DNA from: a virus
Length of the DNA stretch: 21,203 nt
IMG/VR virus record: IMGVR_UViG_3300048550_000453
Span: 1-21,203 of that record
Direction: 5' to 3' (one strand)
The position numbers and the translations under genes were made by a program. How positions within the stretch are numbered: position 1 is the first letter of the stretch; each line of letters begins with the position of its first letter. Shown piece by piece: positions 6,709 through 16,200 of the stretch. The notes below the pieces were generated by a model. That model was not told the origin of the DNA. It searched no databases and was given only the letters and a program-made list of their open reading frames with translations.

Positions 6709-6854
6709 AGGATAGTGAGCTCTTTGCTCAATATGCTTTAGCTGATCGACTTGGTAAAACCTTATCGGAATTACAAGAGATCACTATCCGCGAGTTTAAT
6801 GGTTGGATGGCTTATTTAGAAGTTTTACAAGAGAAACATAATGGCAAAAAATAA
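6367..6854 (+). CDS. Tail assembly chaperone, -1 frameshift long form (gpGT-like)
   Basis: A -1 slip on A AAA AAC (6696-6702) joins the first 112 codons to a 50-codon extension read from 6702: LLEDSELFAQYALADRLGKT and so on, ending EKHNGKK at TAA 6852-6854. The extension has no start codon of its own near its 5' end. Its LFAQYALADRLGKTLSEL / EFNGWMAYLE pattern is that of gpT-type domains, which bind the tail tube subunit. The long form has about 162 residues and overlaps the tape measure start by 14 bases. In lambda the G:GT ratio matters for tail assembly. The shift is inferred from sequence but the case is strong. Confidence 0.87.
6600..6618 (+). repeat. Perfect 8-bp inverted repeat inside the chaperone gene
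   Basis: AAGTGACA (6600-6607), AAA loop, TGTCACTT (6611-6618), followed by two more T residues. It is part of a short direct repeat, GTGACAAAATGT, found at 6581-6592 and again at 6602-6613 in the same reading frame (coding D-K-M twice). It looks like a weak terminator or RNA hairpin about 80 bases before the frameshift site. It may equally be a chance result of the duplication. Confidence 0.6.
6684..6702 (+). promoter_or_regulatory. Programmed -1 frameshift site with upstream SD-like stimulator
   Basis: The heptamer A AAA AAC (6696-6702) is in the correct phase (AAA AAC are zero-frame codons), three codons or fewer before the zero-frame TAG. An SD-like GGAGG at 6684-6688, seven bases upstream, could pair with 16S rRNA and promote slipping, as known for dnaX. 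A small stem (TGAGC 6716-6720 with GCTCA 6726-6730) lies downstream and may also help. Confidence 0.85.
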
Positions 6855-8373
6855 ATTAGATATAGTATTTCAAGGTATTGATAATACTAAAAAAGCCTTT
6901 AACTCTATAAGTAAAGGTCTTACAAAAGTAACAACAAAATCAACAGCGGCGGCTAAAAATGTTGGACGTATTGGTTTTGCTGCTACTGCTGCAGGGGCAG
7001 CAATAGGAGCTTTTGTTAAAGTCAATACTGATGCGGTAGATAGACTTGGTAAAACAGCTGATAAGTTAGGGATTAATGTAGAGTTATTACAACAAATGCG
7101 GTTTGCTGCTGAGCAAACTGGTATAGCTCAGAATACATTAGATATGGCTCTCCAAAGATTTATCAGGAGAGTTGGTGAAGCACAGAATGGAACTGGTGAA
7201 GCAAAAGCTGCTTTAGAAGAACTAGGTATACAGCTTAAAAATACAGATGGTTCATTTAGAAGTACTAAAGATGTTTTATTTGATGTTGCAGATGGAATAC
7301 AAAATACGGAAGATGCATCAACAAGATTAAGACTAGCTTTTAAATTCTTTGATTCAGAAGGTGCTGCTTTAGTTAATACTTTAAAAGGTGGTTCAGAAGG
7401 TTTAGAAGGATTTTTTACAGAAGCAGAAGCGGCTGGTTTATTATTAGACAGTCAAACTGTTGATGCTTTTGAAAATTTTAAAGACACATCAAATGTTTTA
7501 TTTAAACAAATAAGCACATTAACAAAATATATTGTTGCTGCTTTTTTACCAGTTTTACAAGGTCTTGTTGAAAGATTTTCTGCTTTATTAATATCTACAT
7601 CAAAAGCTGTAGGTGGTTTTAAGGAACTAGGAAGAACTATTGCAGTAAACATGGTTAACGCATTTGAAAAAGTTGTTGTAGCAATGGCAACATTTAGCAA
7701 CGCAACTTTAAATCTATTTAATGCTTTTGGTATTTTAGATGGTGCAATAGTAGATATTGATGCTCTTAAAGCAAAATTTGATGGAATTAGAGAGAGTGTA
7801 AGTACTATACCTGAACCATTAAAAGAAGTCAACGAAGAGATGAAAAAAACAGGAGAAAATGCAAAAAAACTTTCTCAACCAGTACAAGCTTTTGTAACTG
7901 AATTACAAGATACAGAAAAATCTTTGCAAAAGTTAACAGTAAGCTCTATGAAAAAGTTTGAAGATTCTATTGTAGATTCTTTAAAAGCAGGTAAACTAGA
8001 ATTTAAACAATTTGCAGATTATGTTATAGAGCAGCTTTTAAGAATAGCTATTAAAAAAATGATAATTGCACCTATAACAGGAAGATTTGAAGGATTTTTA
8101 GAAGGATTAGGTTTTGAAGGTGGAGGATATACCGGTTCAGGAGCTAGAGCTGGTGGTGTAGATGGTAAGGGTGGATTCCCAGCTATACTACATCCAAATG
8201 AAACTGTTATAGATCACACAAAAGGTCAAGGCATGGGTGGCGCTACAGTCAACTTTAATATATCAACAGTTGATGCTGCTGGATTTGATCAGTTACTAGC
8301 ATCAAGAAAAGGATTGATCACATCAATTATAAACAATGCCATGAACAATCAAGGCAAGATGGGGGTTGTATAA
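6841..8373 (+). CDS. Tail tape measure protein
   Basis: This 510-residue protein spans the tail lumen and sets tail length. The N-terminus (about residues 1-60) is helical and Ala/Lys/Thr rich, with a hydrophobic Gly/Ala stretch (IGFAATAAGAAIGAFV, about 44-59). The middle holds LGKTADKLGI (about 69-78) and a likely hydrophobic segment near residues 222-240. The C-terminus has LRIAIKKMIIAPITG and the family-like GGYTGSGARAGGVDGKGGFP then ILHPNETVIDHTKGQ. At the usual 1.5 angstrom per residue, 510 residues would give a tail near 75 nm; this is inference. It starts inside the chaperone extension and ends directly at the next ATG. Confidence 0.9.
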   Translation: MAKNKLDIVFQGIDNTKKAFNSISKGLTKVTTKSTAAAKNVGRIGFAATAAGAAIGAFVKVNTDAVDRLGKTADKLGINVELLQQMRFAAEQTGIAQNTLDMALQRFIRRVGEAQNGTGEAKAALEELGIQLKNTDGSFRSTKDVLFDVADGIQNTEDASTRLRLAFKFFDSEGAALVNTLKGGSEGLEGFFTEAEAAGLLLDSQTVDAFENFKDTSNVLFKQISTLTKYIVAAFLPVLQGLVERFSALLISTSKAVGGFKELGRTIAVNMVNAFEKVVVAMATFSNATLNLFNAFGILDGAIVDIDALKAKFDGIRESVSTIPEPLKEVNEEMKKTGENAKKLSQPVQAFVTELQDTEKSLQKLTVSSMKKFEDSIVDSLKAGKLEFKQFADYVIEQLLRIAIKKMIIAPITGRFEGFLEGLGFEGGGYTGSGARAGGVDGKGGFPAILHPNETVIDHTKGQGMGGATVNFNISTVDAAGFDQLLASRKGLITSIINNAMNNQGKMGVV

Positions 8374-8973
8374 ATGTCTGGTCAATTTCCAACAGACCCC
8401 AACTTTAGAACTTTAAATTTTAAAGATAATAGACCAACGCTTTTAAACCAGACTTTATCTGGTAAAAAACAAGTAAGACAAATAGGCTCACAATATTTTT
8501 CTTTTACAGTGGCAATGCCACCTTTACAGCAAGAAAAAGCACAAGAGATATTTGCATTTTTACAAAAGCAAAAAGGTTCTTTTGAGGACTTTACTATACA
8601 AGCACCATTAGACAATTTAGGTGCAAGCAAATCAGAAACAGATATAGTTGTTAATGGAGCTCATACTTCTGGTGATAACACTATAGCGATTGATGGCTTT
8701 TCACAAACAACTGGAGCATTAAAGGCTGGAGATTATATTAAGTTTGCCAATCATTCAAAGGTGTACATGGTGTCTGAAGATGCTAATGCATCAGGTGGAG
8801 CAGCAACAGTAACCATATCTCCAAATTTAGTAGCATCTCTTGCAGATAATGAAGCTGTTACTGTAAATAAACCTAGCTTTACTGTATATCTTGAAAACAA
8901 TGAAATCATGTATTCAACTGATGCTAGTGGTTTTTACAGTATTTCATTTGATGTTAGAGAGGTTATTACCTAA
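8374..8973 (+). CDS. Distal tail / tail-tip minor protein
   Basis: A 199-residue, beta-rich protein directly after the tape measure, where lambda has gpM and other siphoviruses have the distal tail protein forming the ring at the tube end. The N-terminal half has NFRTLNFKDNRPTLLNQTLS, GKKQVRQIGSQYFSFTVAMP and a helical EKAQEIFAFLQKQKGSFEDF segment. The second half includes a barrel-like insertion with LKAGDYIKFANHSKVYMVSE and a final EIMYSTDASGFYSISFDVRE. I recall similar proteins from marine and alphaproteobacterial phages without an established name, so the exact role is inferred. The start has no gap to the previous stop, and the end overlaps the next ATG by one base (TAATG). Confidence 0.68.
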   Translation: MSGQFPTDPNFRTLNFKDNRPTLLNQTLSGKKQVRQIGSQYFSFTVAMPPLQQEKAQEIFAFLQKQKGSFEDFTIQAPLDNLGASKSETDIVVNGAHTSGDNTIAIDGFSQTTGALKAGDYIKFANHSKVYMVSEDANASGGAATVTISPNLVASLADNEAVTVNKPSFTVYLENNEIMYSTDASGFYSISFDVREVIT

Positions 8974-9521
8974 TGCCTAGAAGTCTATCTGCTGCTTTAC
9001 AAACACAAGTATCATCCACAGCTACTAAAACAGCTTTTCTAGTTGAGTTAAATCTATCATCAATCATTAGGCTTACTGATTGGTATTCTGATGTAACTTA
9101 CGATTCTAATAATTATGAGGCTGGTGGCTCTTTTCTTACAGTTGATTCAACAACCGAAACAGGTCAATTACAAGTTAATGAAATTAACTTAGGATTTTCT
9201 AATATTACAGATCAAGTAAGGTCATTGGTTCAAGATGGTGAGTTTACAGATAAAATAGTTGATGTTTATTTAGCTTACTTTAATTCAGATGAAACCATAA
9301 TTGGTGCTATTAATTTTTTCACAGGTCAAATAAGAAATGTATCTATAAGTGAATCTCTAGATCAGTCAATTTTAAATATGACTGTGGCAAGTCATTGGGC
9401 AAATTGGAATCTAACTAAAGGCAGACACTTCTCAGACGAATCACAGCAGTCATTTAGCGCTGGTGATAGGGGTATGGAATTTGCTGGTCAGGTTAAAAAA
9501 GATGTCAGGTGGGGGTCTTAA
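8973..9521 (+). CDS. Tail-tip hub protein (gpL / DUF2163-like)
   Basis: A 182-residue protein with MPRSLSAALQTQVSSTATKT, then FLVELNLSSIIRLTDWYSDV (the usual opening strand pair of hub N-terminal domains), VNEINLGFSNITDQVRSLVQ, and a C-terminal RHFSDESQQSFSAGDRGMEF followed by a conserved VKKDVRWG ending. The layout matches the N-terminal part of DUF2163-type and gpL-type proteins, which form the baseplate hub under the distal tail ring. No extra C-terminal domain (iron-sulphur or peptidase-like) is present. The gpJ-like gene begins immediately after the stop. Confidence 0.72.
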   Translation: MPRSLSAALQTQVSSTATKTAFLVELNLSSIIRLTDWYSDVTYDSNNYEAGGSFLTVDSTTETGQLQVNEINLGFSNITDQVRSLVQDGEFTDKIVDVYLAYFNSDETIIGAINFFTGQIRNVSISESLDQSILNMTVASHWANWNLTKGRHFSDESQQSFSAGDRGMEFAGQVKKDVRWGS

Positions 9522-12500
9522 GTGGTCTGGGATAAAGTAGTCAAATTTTTTACTGATGTTTATGCTGCTTACGAAGCAAGCAAAACTCTTCAAGCTATTG
9601 CTACAGTATTTACATATGTATCTATGGCAGTTGGAGTTAAAGGATTCCTTCAAGCAAGACAGATGCTCAACAAGGGGCAAGATATACTGGCGAATAAAAC
9701 CTCTATGGGTGGAAAAATACCAGTCATCTACGGAACAAGAAGGGTGGGAGCGCAAATTATTTACATGGATGTTAATGACAACGATTCTAGAGATATGTAT
9801 GTTGTTTATGCTTTGTCAGTTGGCGAGTGCGATGAGATTTTGGGCAGAACAATTGAGCTTGATGGCAACCCATTAACTGATTCTCAAAGATTTAGAGATG
9901 GTGGTTATATTGGATCAGATAAAATATCTTCTGGCTCAGGATCATTAAATACAGTCTCTCAAAATGGAACAGATAGTCTAAATCTTGCTGGTGGTACTTT
10001 TGGAACTGATCCTACTGCTAAATATAGATATGTTATGAATCTACATCATGGGGCTGCATCACAAACAGCAGACCCCATGCTTGTTGCATCTATGCCCAAC
10101 TGGACTTCATCACATAGACTAGATGGAATTTGCTACATAGCTGCTCACTATGGTTATGATAAAGAAGGAATGTGGAAAGGAGTGCCACAGTTAACAGTAC
10201 AAGTTAGAGGAAAAAAAGTTTTTGATCCAAGAGACACAAATCAAACATTTGGAACTGTATCTACCTATGAGCACTCAGATAATCCAGCCTTATGTTTTCT
10301 TGATTTTATAACCAATGATGAGTATGGAAAAGGTTTAACTCAATCACAAATTAATATGTCTACTTTTAGCTCTGCTGCTAATGTTTGTGATACTTTGGTT
10401 GATCAGCCCTATTTTAATGGCTCTGCACAAAGCGTTACATGGGAAGGAACATCTGGAGATGATTTTATTAATATCACTGGAACTGGTGCTAATTCTATTT
10501 GGTGGCAGAATAAAATCGGTGAGTTAATAGATTTAGAGGATGGCTCTGGTAATCTTGTTTTAGATGGTGAAGAAATAAAAGATATACAAAGAACACAATT
10601 TTATGATGCCAATGAAGCATACTCTGTTTATTTTAATAATACTCTTGGCTCTACTTACTCTTCTCAAAGTGGCACATCTTTACTAAAGGTCAAAAGATTT
10701 CATTGCAATGGTTACTTAGATGCTAATAAGAATGTTATGGATAATGCTAAAGAGTTGCTTGCTAATATGCGAGGTATCTTTCTTTACATAGATGGTAAGT
10801 ATGAGCTCTCAATAGAAGATACAGGTTCATCTAGTTTTAGTATTACCGATGATCACATTATTTCTGATTCTGGTATATCAGTTGATTATGGCAATAAAGA
10901 CAAGAAGGCAAATAAAGTTATTGTTGAATTTTTTAACGCCAACAAGAAGTATGAACTAGACACAGCCACAGTTTTACATGATGCATCGCCTAACTACACT
11001 TCTGATGATGGTGGCGAGGTCTTAGAGGTTAAGGCAGAGTTCCCTTATGTTTCTGATCCTTACATTGCCTATAACATGGCAAAGGCTATTTTAACCAGAA
11101 GTAGGAATCAGACCACAATGCAGTTCTTGGGCACTCCTGAGATGTATAAACTGAACGTGGGAGACATCGTTGATCTTACCTATGCAGGACTAGGTTTTAA
11201 TGGAAAGGTATGCAGGGTGGAAGCCTTAGAGCTTCAGTCAAATGGTTTAGTTGCAGTTAGCCTAATAGAATACTTTGATGTTTATACATGGGAAGTGCCA
11301 CCACAAGAGCCAGTAGAAGAGCTATCTAATTTGCCCTCAGCTTTTGCTGTAAAAGCACCAACAGGATTATCTTTTACAGATAGCAGTTCTAGCTCAACAG
11401 ATAGACCTTTTTTATCTTGGAATGAACCAACAGACTTTCCAGATCATCAATATAGAGTCAATGTAGTAGACAGCTCAAGCAACGAGCTTACAAATAAAAT
11501 TGTTGATACTGAGTTCTGTGATCTTAACTTTTTACCTGTTGGCTCTAATTATGTTGCTAGTGTTAGCTCAATCAACACCCTAAATGTTGAGTCAGACCCA
11601 GCCACATTAACCTTTAGCGTTGCCACAGCACCTGTAGACACTGCTGATGTTAAAGATGATGCCATTACTTTATCTAAAGCAGCATCAGATTTAGTTGCTG
11701 CTATTGATGCAGGTGGAGCTGGTTCAACACAATTAATAAAAGCAACATCAGCACCATCAACAAGGGATGATGGCAATTCATTGCAAACCCAAGATTTGTG
11801 GGCAGATACCGATGACAACAATCAGATTTATGTAAGAAATGCATCTAACAATGGCTGGGTAAAAGCTAGAGACTCTTCTTTAGTTAGTTTGTATAACTCA
11901 CTAAGCTCAACTGTTTCTACAAATAGTTCTAACATTTCAACAGCTCAAGGAGATATAGTTACTCTAACAACTGATACCTCAGCCAATGCAAGTGCTATTA
12001 CAAGTCTTACATCAACAGTTAATAGCAACACATCAGCAATAAGCACTGAGCAAACAACCAGAGCAAATGCAGATAGTGCTTTGGCTGCTGATATAACATC
12101 TTTGACCTCTACAGTAGGTGGTAACACATCTTCTATTACAACAAACGCTACAGCCATATCAACATTAGATGGTAATGCTTCTGCTGGCTATGTGTTAAAA
12201 CTTAATGCAAATGGCAAAGTAGCTCAGATGGTTTTGGGCAGTAATGCATCTTCTGGCTCAGGAGCAACAAGTATTGTTTCTTTTTTAGCTGATACATTTA
12301 AAATTGACAATGATGCAGGATCAAGTGTATCTCCTTTTATTGTAAGTGGTGGCTCAGTCTTTATTGATAATGCAAGAATCACTAATTTATCTGGAACTAA
12401 AATTGATGTTGATACTTTAAATGTAAAACAGTTTGCAAATACTAGTTCAAAAATTATCAGCCATCTAACAGCAGGAACAAAATTTGATCTTGGTCGAGAT

Positions 12501-12860
12501 GGTCAAGCTTATGTACAAAGAACAGGAACTTACACAGGAAGCAATGCTTCTTTTGTACCAGTAACAATTACCGATGTTAGAAATAATGCAGGATATGTGG
12601 CAATCTTCTCAGGGGTTTTGGGTGATGTTAGTGGTGGCAGAGTGCAATACTCTTTAAATAATTCCACATGGGTCAATGCAAATGGAAATACCAATATTTA
12701 TTGGAACGCTGGAACTTACAGGGGTTATACCTATGTTTACACAGGTCAAATAACAACCTTGAGCACATCACAATCTACTGTTTATTGGCGAGTATATTTC
12801 TCAGGTGGCTACAATCATACTCAATTATCTTTAAACGTAATGATGGATAACACACGATAA
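9522..12860 (+). CDS. Tail tip attachment protein, gpJ-like
   Basis: This 1112-residue protein starts at a GTG directly after the previous TAA, with a G-rich stretch upstream (GGTGGGGG). It resembles lambda gpJ, the central tip protein that contacts the host receptor. The N-terminus has a hydrophobic stretch (about residues 22-44). Then come GKIPVIYGTRRVGAQIIYMD (about 63-82), FLDFITNDEYGKGL (about 260-273), a hub region up to about 590, and a fibronectin-III-like domain at about 607-702. An S/T-rich repeating helix (STVxxNxxxIS, about 786-880) that could form a trimeric coiled coil follows, then a beta-rich C-terminus with NGKVAQMVLGS and FKIDNDAGSSVSPFIV blocks as in gpJ C-terminal regions. 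The C-terminus is probably the receptor-contact part. Confidence 0.88.
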   Translation: MVWDKVVKFFTDVYAAYEASKTLQAIATVFTYVSMAVGVKGFLQARQMLNKGQDILANKTSMGGKIPVIYGTRRVGAQIIYMDVNDNDSRDMYVVYALSVGECDEILGRTIELDGNPLTDSQRFRDGGYIGSDKISSGSGSLNTVSQNGTDSLNLAGGTFGTDPTAKYRYVMNLHHGAASQTADPMLVASMPNWTSSHRLDGICYIAAHYGYDKEGMWKGVPQLTVQVRGKKVFDPRDTNQTFGTVSTYEHSDNPALCFLDFITNDEYGKGLTQSQINMSTFSSAANVCDTLVDQPYFNGSAQSVTWEGTSGDDFINITGTGANSIWWQNKIGELIDLEDGSGNLVLDGEEIKDIQRTQFYDANEAYSVYFNNTLGSTYSSQSGTSLLKVKRFHCNGYLDANKNVMDNAKELLANMRGIFLYIDGKYELSIEDTGSSSFSITDDHIISDSGISVDYGNKDKKANKVIVEFFNANKKYELDTATVLHDASPNYTSDDGGEVLEVKAEFPYVSDPYIAYNMAKAILTRSRNQTTMQFLGTPEMYKLNVGDIVDLTYAGLGFNGKVCRVEALELQSNGLVAVSLIEYFDVYTWEVPPQEPVEELSNLPSAFAVKAPTGLSFTDSSSSSTDRPFLSWNEPTDFPDHQYRVNVVDSSSNELTNKIVDTEFCDLNFLPVGSNYVASVSSINTLNVESDPATLTFSVATAPVDTADVKDDAITLSKAASDLVAAIDAGGAGSTQLIKATSAPSTRDDGNSLQTQDLWADTDDNNQIYVRNASNNGWVKARDSSLVSLYNSLSSTVSTNSSNISTAQGDIVTLTTDTSANASAITSLTSTVNSNTSAISTEQTTRANADSALAADITSLTSTVGGNTSSITTNATAISTLDGNASAGYVLKLNANGKVAQMVLGSNASSGSGATSIVSFLADTFKIDNDAGSSVSPFIVSGGSVFIDNARITNLSGTKIDVDTLNVKQFANTSSKIISHLTAGTKFDLGRDGQAYVQRTGTYTGSNASFVPVTITDVRNNAGYVAIFSGVLGDVSGGRVQYSLNNSTWVNANGNTNIYWNAGTYRGYTYVYTGQITTLSTSQSTVYWRVYFSGGYNHTQLSLNVMMDNTR

Positions 12861-13228
12861 TGAATACTTTTACTGTTTATGGTTTAGCAACTGGCGAGAT
12901 AGATCACTCAACAACAACTGTTGCAGAGATTAATGAAGTTGGTTTGCAAGAAGGTCAAGGAATTATAGAAGGCTCTTATCAAGCAAATGAATACATTGTT
13001 GTTAATGGTGAAGCAGTTGCAAGAACAGACAACATATTAGAAATACTGAGATTAAAAAGAGATGCTTTATTAACTGAATCTGATTGGACTCAAGTTAACG
13101 ACAGCCCTTTGTCAGATACAAAAAAAGAAGAATGGTCTACATATAGACAAGAATTAAGAGACTTACCATCTTCTTATCAATCAACTACAAATTTTGATGA
13201 TGTAGTGTTTCCAACTCAACCAGATTAA
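12860..13228 (+). CDS. Phage tail assembly chaperone-like protein (Phage_tail_APC type)
   Basis: A 122-residue protein whose C-terminal half reads LRLKRDALLTESDWTQVNDS followed by PLSDTKKEEWSTYRQELRDL. This is the signature of the Phage_tail_APC family, whose members lie next to fibre genes. The N-terminal half (FTVYGLATGEIDHSTTTVAE) is a short beta-rich segment often joined to this domain. A role in folding or assembly of the adjacent 1535-residue fibre is likely but inferred from family and position. It overlaps the gpJ stop by one base (TAATG) and is followed by a 26-base gap before the fibre gene. Confidence 0.72.
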   Translation: MNTFTVYGLATGEIDHSTTTVAEINEVGLQEGQGIIEGSYQANEYIVVNGEAVARTDNILEILRLKRDALLTESDWTQVNDSPLSDTKKEEWSTYRQELRDLPSSYQSTTNFDDVVFPTQPD

Positions 13229-13229
13229 A

Positions 13230-13254
13230 TATACAATAGGACAGAGGTAAATTA
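13230..13254 (+). promoter_or_regulatory. Fibre gene leader: SD and shared motif TATAYAATAGGA
   Basis: The gap holds TATACAATAGGA (13230-13241) and a strong SD, AGAGGT (13243-13248), six bases before the fibre ATG at 13255. The 12-base motif recurs with one change before the last gene (21137-21148). It contains a -10-like TACAAT but I see no convincing -35 box. Confidence 0.4.
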
Positions 13255-16200
13255 ATGGCACAACACGATTACAACCTAGCCAATCAAAGTGGAGCTGACT
13301 TCAGAGCTGATTTAAACAATGCTCTTGCAGCTATAGCCACAGTTAATTCAGGGGCTACCGAGCCTTCAACTACTTTTGCCCATCAGTTGTGGGTAGATAC
13401 AGCAAACAACGTATTAAAAATAAGAAATGCTGCTAATAATGACTGGATTACTTTTGGCGTAAGCATTAGCTCATCCAATGTGCTTACAGGTAATTTAACA
13501 GGCGATGTAACAGGTAATGTAACTGGCAATGTTACAGGTAATGTTACTGGAGACCTAACAGGTAATGCTGACACAGCAACTACATTAGAAACAGCAAGAA
13601 CCATATCTCTATCAGGAGATGTTGTTGGTTCAGTTTCTTTTGATGGTAGTGCTAATGTAGATATATCTACAGTTGTTCAAATTAACTCTATTACTCTTGG
13701 AACTGACACCACTGGCGATTATGTTGAGAGCATATCTGGTGGCACTGGCGTAACAATTACAGGTGGAACAGGCGAAAGCTCAACACCAGTTGTTGCTATT
13801 GGTCAGGCTGTTGCTGTAACAAGTGATGTTACTTTTAACACCATTACAGCAAGTAATGAGTTTATAGGTGATTTAGAGGGTGGTATTAGGTTTAACGCTA
13901 AAGCTGATGGTGCTTTATCTGCTGGAGATGTGGTTTATATATCTGGAGTTTCTGGAGATGTGCCAACAGTAGCTCAAGCAAAAGCTGATGATGCATCTAA
14001 GATGCCTGCTTTTGGATTGGCTTTATCTAATGCAAATGATAATGCTGCTTTGCAGGTTGTAACTTTTGGAACAATAGAGAATTTAGATACTTCTGGAGTT
14101 TCAGAGGGTCAGATTCTATATGTATCTACAACAGCAGGAGCTTATACAACAACAGCACCAACAGGCGAAAGCTCACAAATACAAAACATAGGTAAGGTTA
14201 TTAGAAGCCATGCTTCTGCTGGATCAATTAAAGTAGGTGGTGCTGGCAGATCAAATGCAACACCTAACCTAGACAATGGCAAAATATTTATAGGCAATGG
14301 CTCTAACCAATCAACAACATCAACATTAGATACTTCTATTGTTCCAGAGAACACTAACCTCTACTGGACTACAGCTAGGGGCGAATCTATGTTTGATACT
14401 AGATTGGCTACCAAAGACACTGGAGATTTAGCAGAGGGCTCTAATCTTTATTACACCACTGCAAGAGTTAATTCAGATTTTGATACTAGACTTGCAACAA
14501 AAGACACTGGTGATTTGGCAGAAGGCTCAAATCTTTACTATACAACTGCAAGGGTTAATTCTGATTTTGACACTAGATTAGCCACAAAAGACACAGATGA
14601 TTTAACCGAAGGTACTACTAATTTATATTACACATCAGGTAGAGCAAATACAGATTTTGATACTAGACTTGCAACCAAGTCTACAACTAATTTAGCAGAA
14701 GGAACTAATCTTTATTACACAGATGCTAGATTTGATACAAGACTTGCTACTAAAGATACTGATGATTTAACAGAAGGCTCTAACCTTTACTATACACAAG
14801 CTAGATTTGATTCTGCTTTTGGCAATAAGACAACCAACGATTTAACTGAAAACACTAATTTATATTACACAGATGCAAGGGCTAACTCTGCTATTGATTC
14901 GAGAGTTACAAAAACATTTGTAGATAATTTAGGAGTTATAGCTGGTAGCGTACAAGCTGACAGCGTTGCTTTAGGCACAGATACTACAGGCAATTATATT
15001 CAAACAATTACAGGAACTGCTAACAAGATTACAGTTACAGGCTCAGGCAGTGAATCTGCTGATGTGACTTTAACTTTGCCAGATGATGTGCAAATAGCAG
15101 ATAGCTTAACAGTGGCAGGAAATTTAACTGTTAATGGAACGCTAACCTCATTAGATACTACAAATTTAGATATAGAAGATAATCTGTTCCAGCTTAATGC
15201 AGGACTAACAGGCAGCCCAGTAAATGATTCTGGTATGTTGATTAACAGGGGTAATCAAGATAATGGCATCTTTATGTGGGATGAGTCAGCAGACAAATTT
15301 ACACTAGGTCTTACTACAGCCGATGGCAGTGCAACAGGAAATATTACACTTAACTCACTTGGTACTTTAGTTGCTAATATTGAAGGTAATGTTACGGGCA
15401 ATGTAACTGGTACAGTTTCAAGCCTATCTAATCATGATACTGCTGATTTAACTGAAGGAGCTAATCTTTATTACACAGATGCAAGAGCAGATGCTAGAGT
15501 TAATCTACAAACTGGGGCAAATTTAGATTTAAGCTCTAAATCCACATCTGACTTATCAGAAGGCACTAATGAATATTTCACTACAGCCAGAGCAAGAAGT
15601 TCTATCTCTGCATCTGGTGATATTGCTTATAACAGCTCAACAGGTGTTATTAGCTTTACAGCATCAGCAGCACCAGTAACCAGCGTTAATACACAAACTG
15701 GAGCTGTGGTTTTAGATACTGATGATATTGCAGAAGGTTTAAGCAATTTATATTACACAAGTGCAAGATTTGACTCTGCTTTTTCTGGTAAATCTACAAC
15801 TAATTTATCAGAGGGAACTAACCTCTATTACACAGATGCAAGAGCAGATGCCAGAGTTAATTTGCAAACTGGTTCTAATTTAGACCTAAGCTCTAAATCA
15901 ACCAGCGATTTAACTGAAGGCACTAATCTTTATTACACTGATGCTAGATTCGATACTAGACTAGCAACCAAAGACACAGATGATGTCTCAGAAGGTTCAA
16001 GCAATCTTTATTACACAGATGCTAGAAGCAGAGCTGCTGTTAGCGTATCAGGAGATTTAGCTTACAATTCTGGAACTGGTGTATTTTCCTTTACCGAGAG
16101 AACTGATGCAGAAGTACAAGCATTAATAACTGCTGGCACTGGTGTTACAGTTAGCAGTGGTCAGGTTTCTATTGGTCAATCAGTAGCCACATCAGCAAGC

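Noticed and set aside
7452-8630. Minus-strand ORFs under the tape measure and distal tail genes
   Set aside because: They are antisense shadows of well-supported + strand genes in AT-rich DNA.
13483-14915. CRISPR-like array or non-coding tandem repeat
   Set aside because: The repeats keep reading frame, vary silently and encode fibre units; there are no unique spacers.
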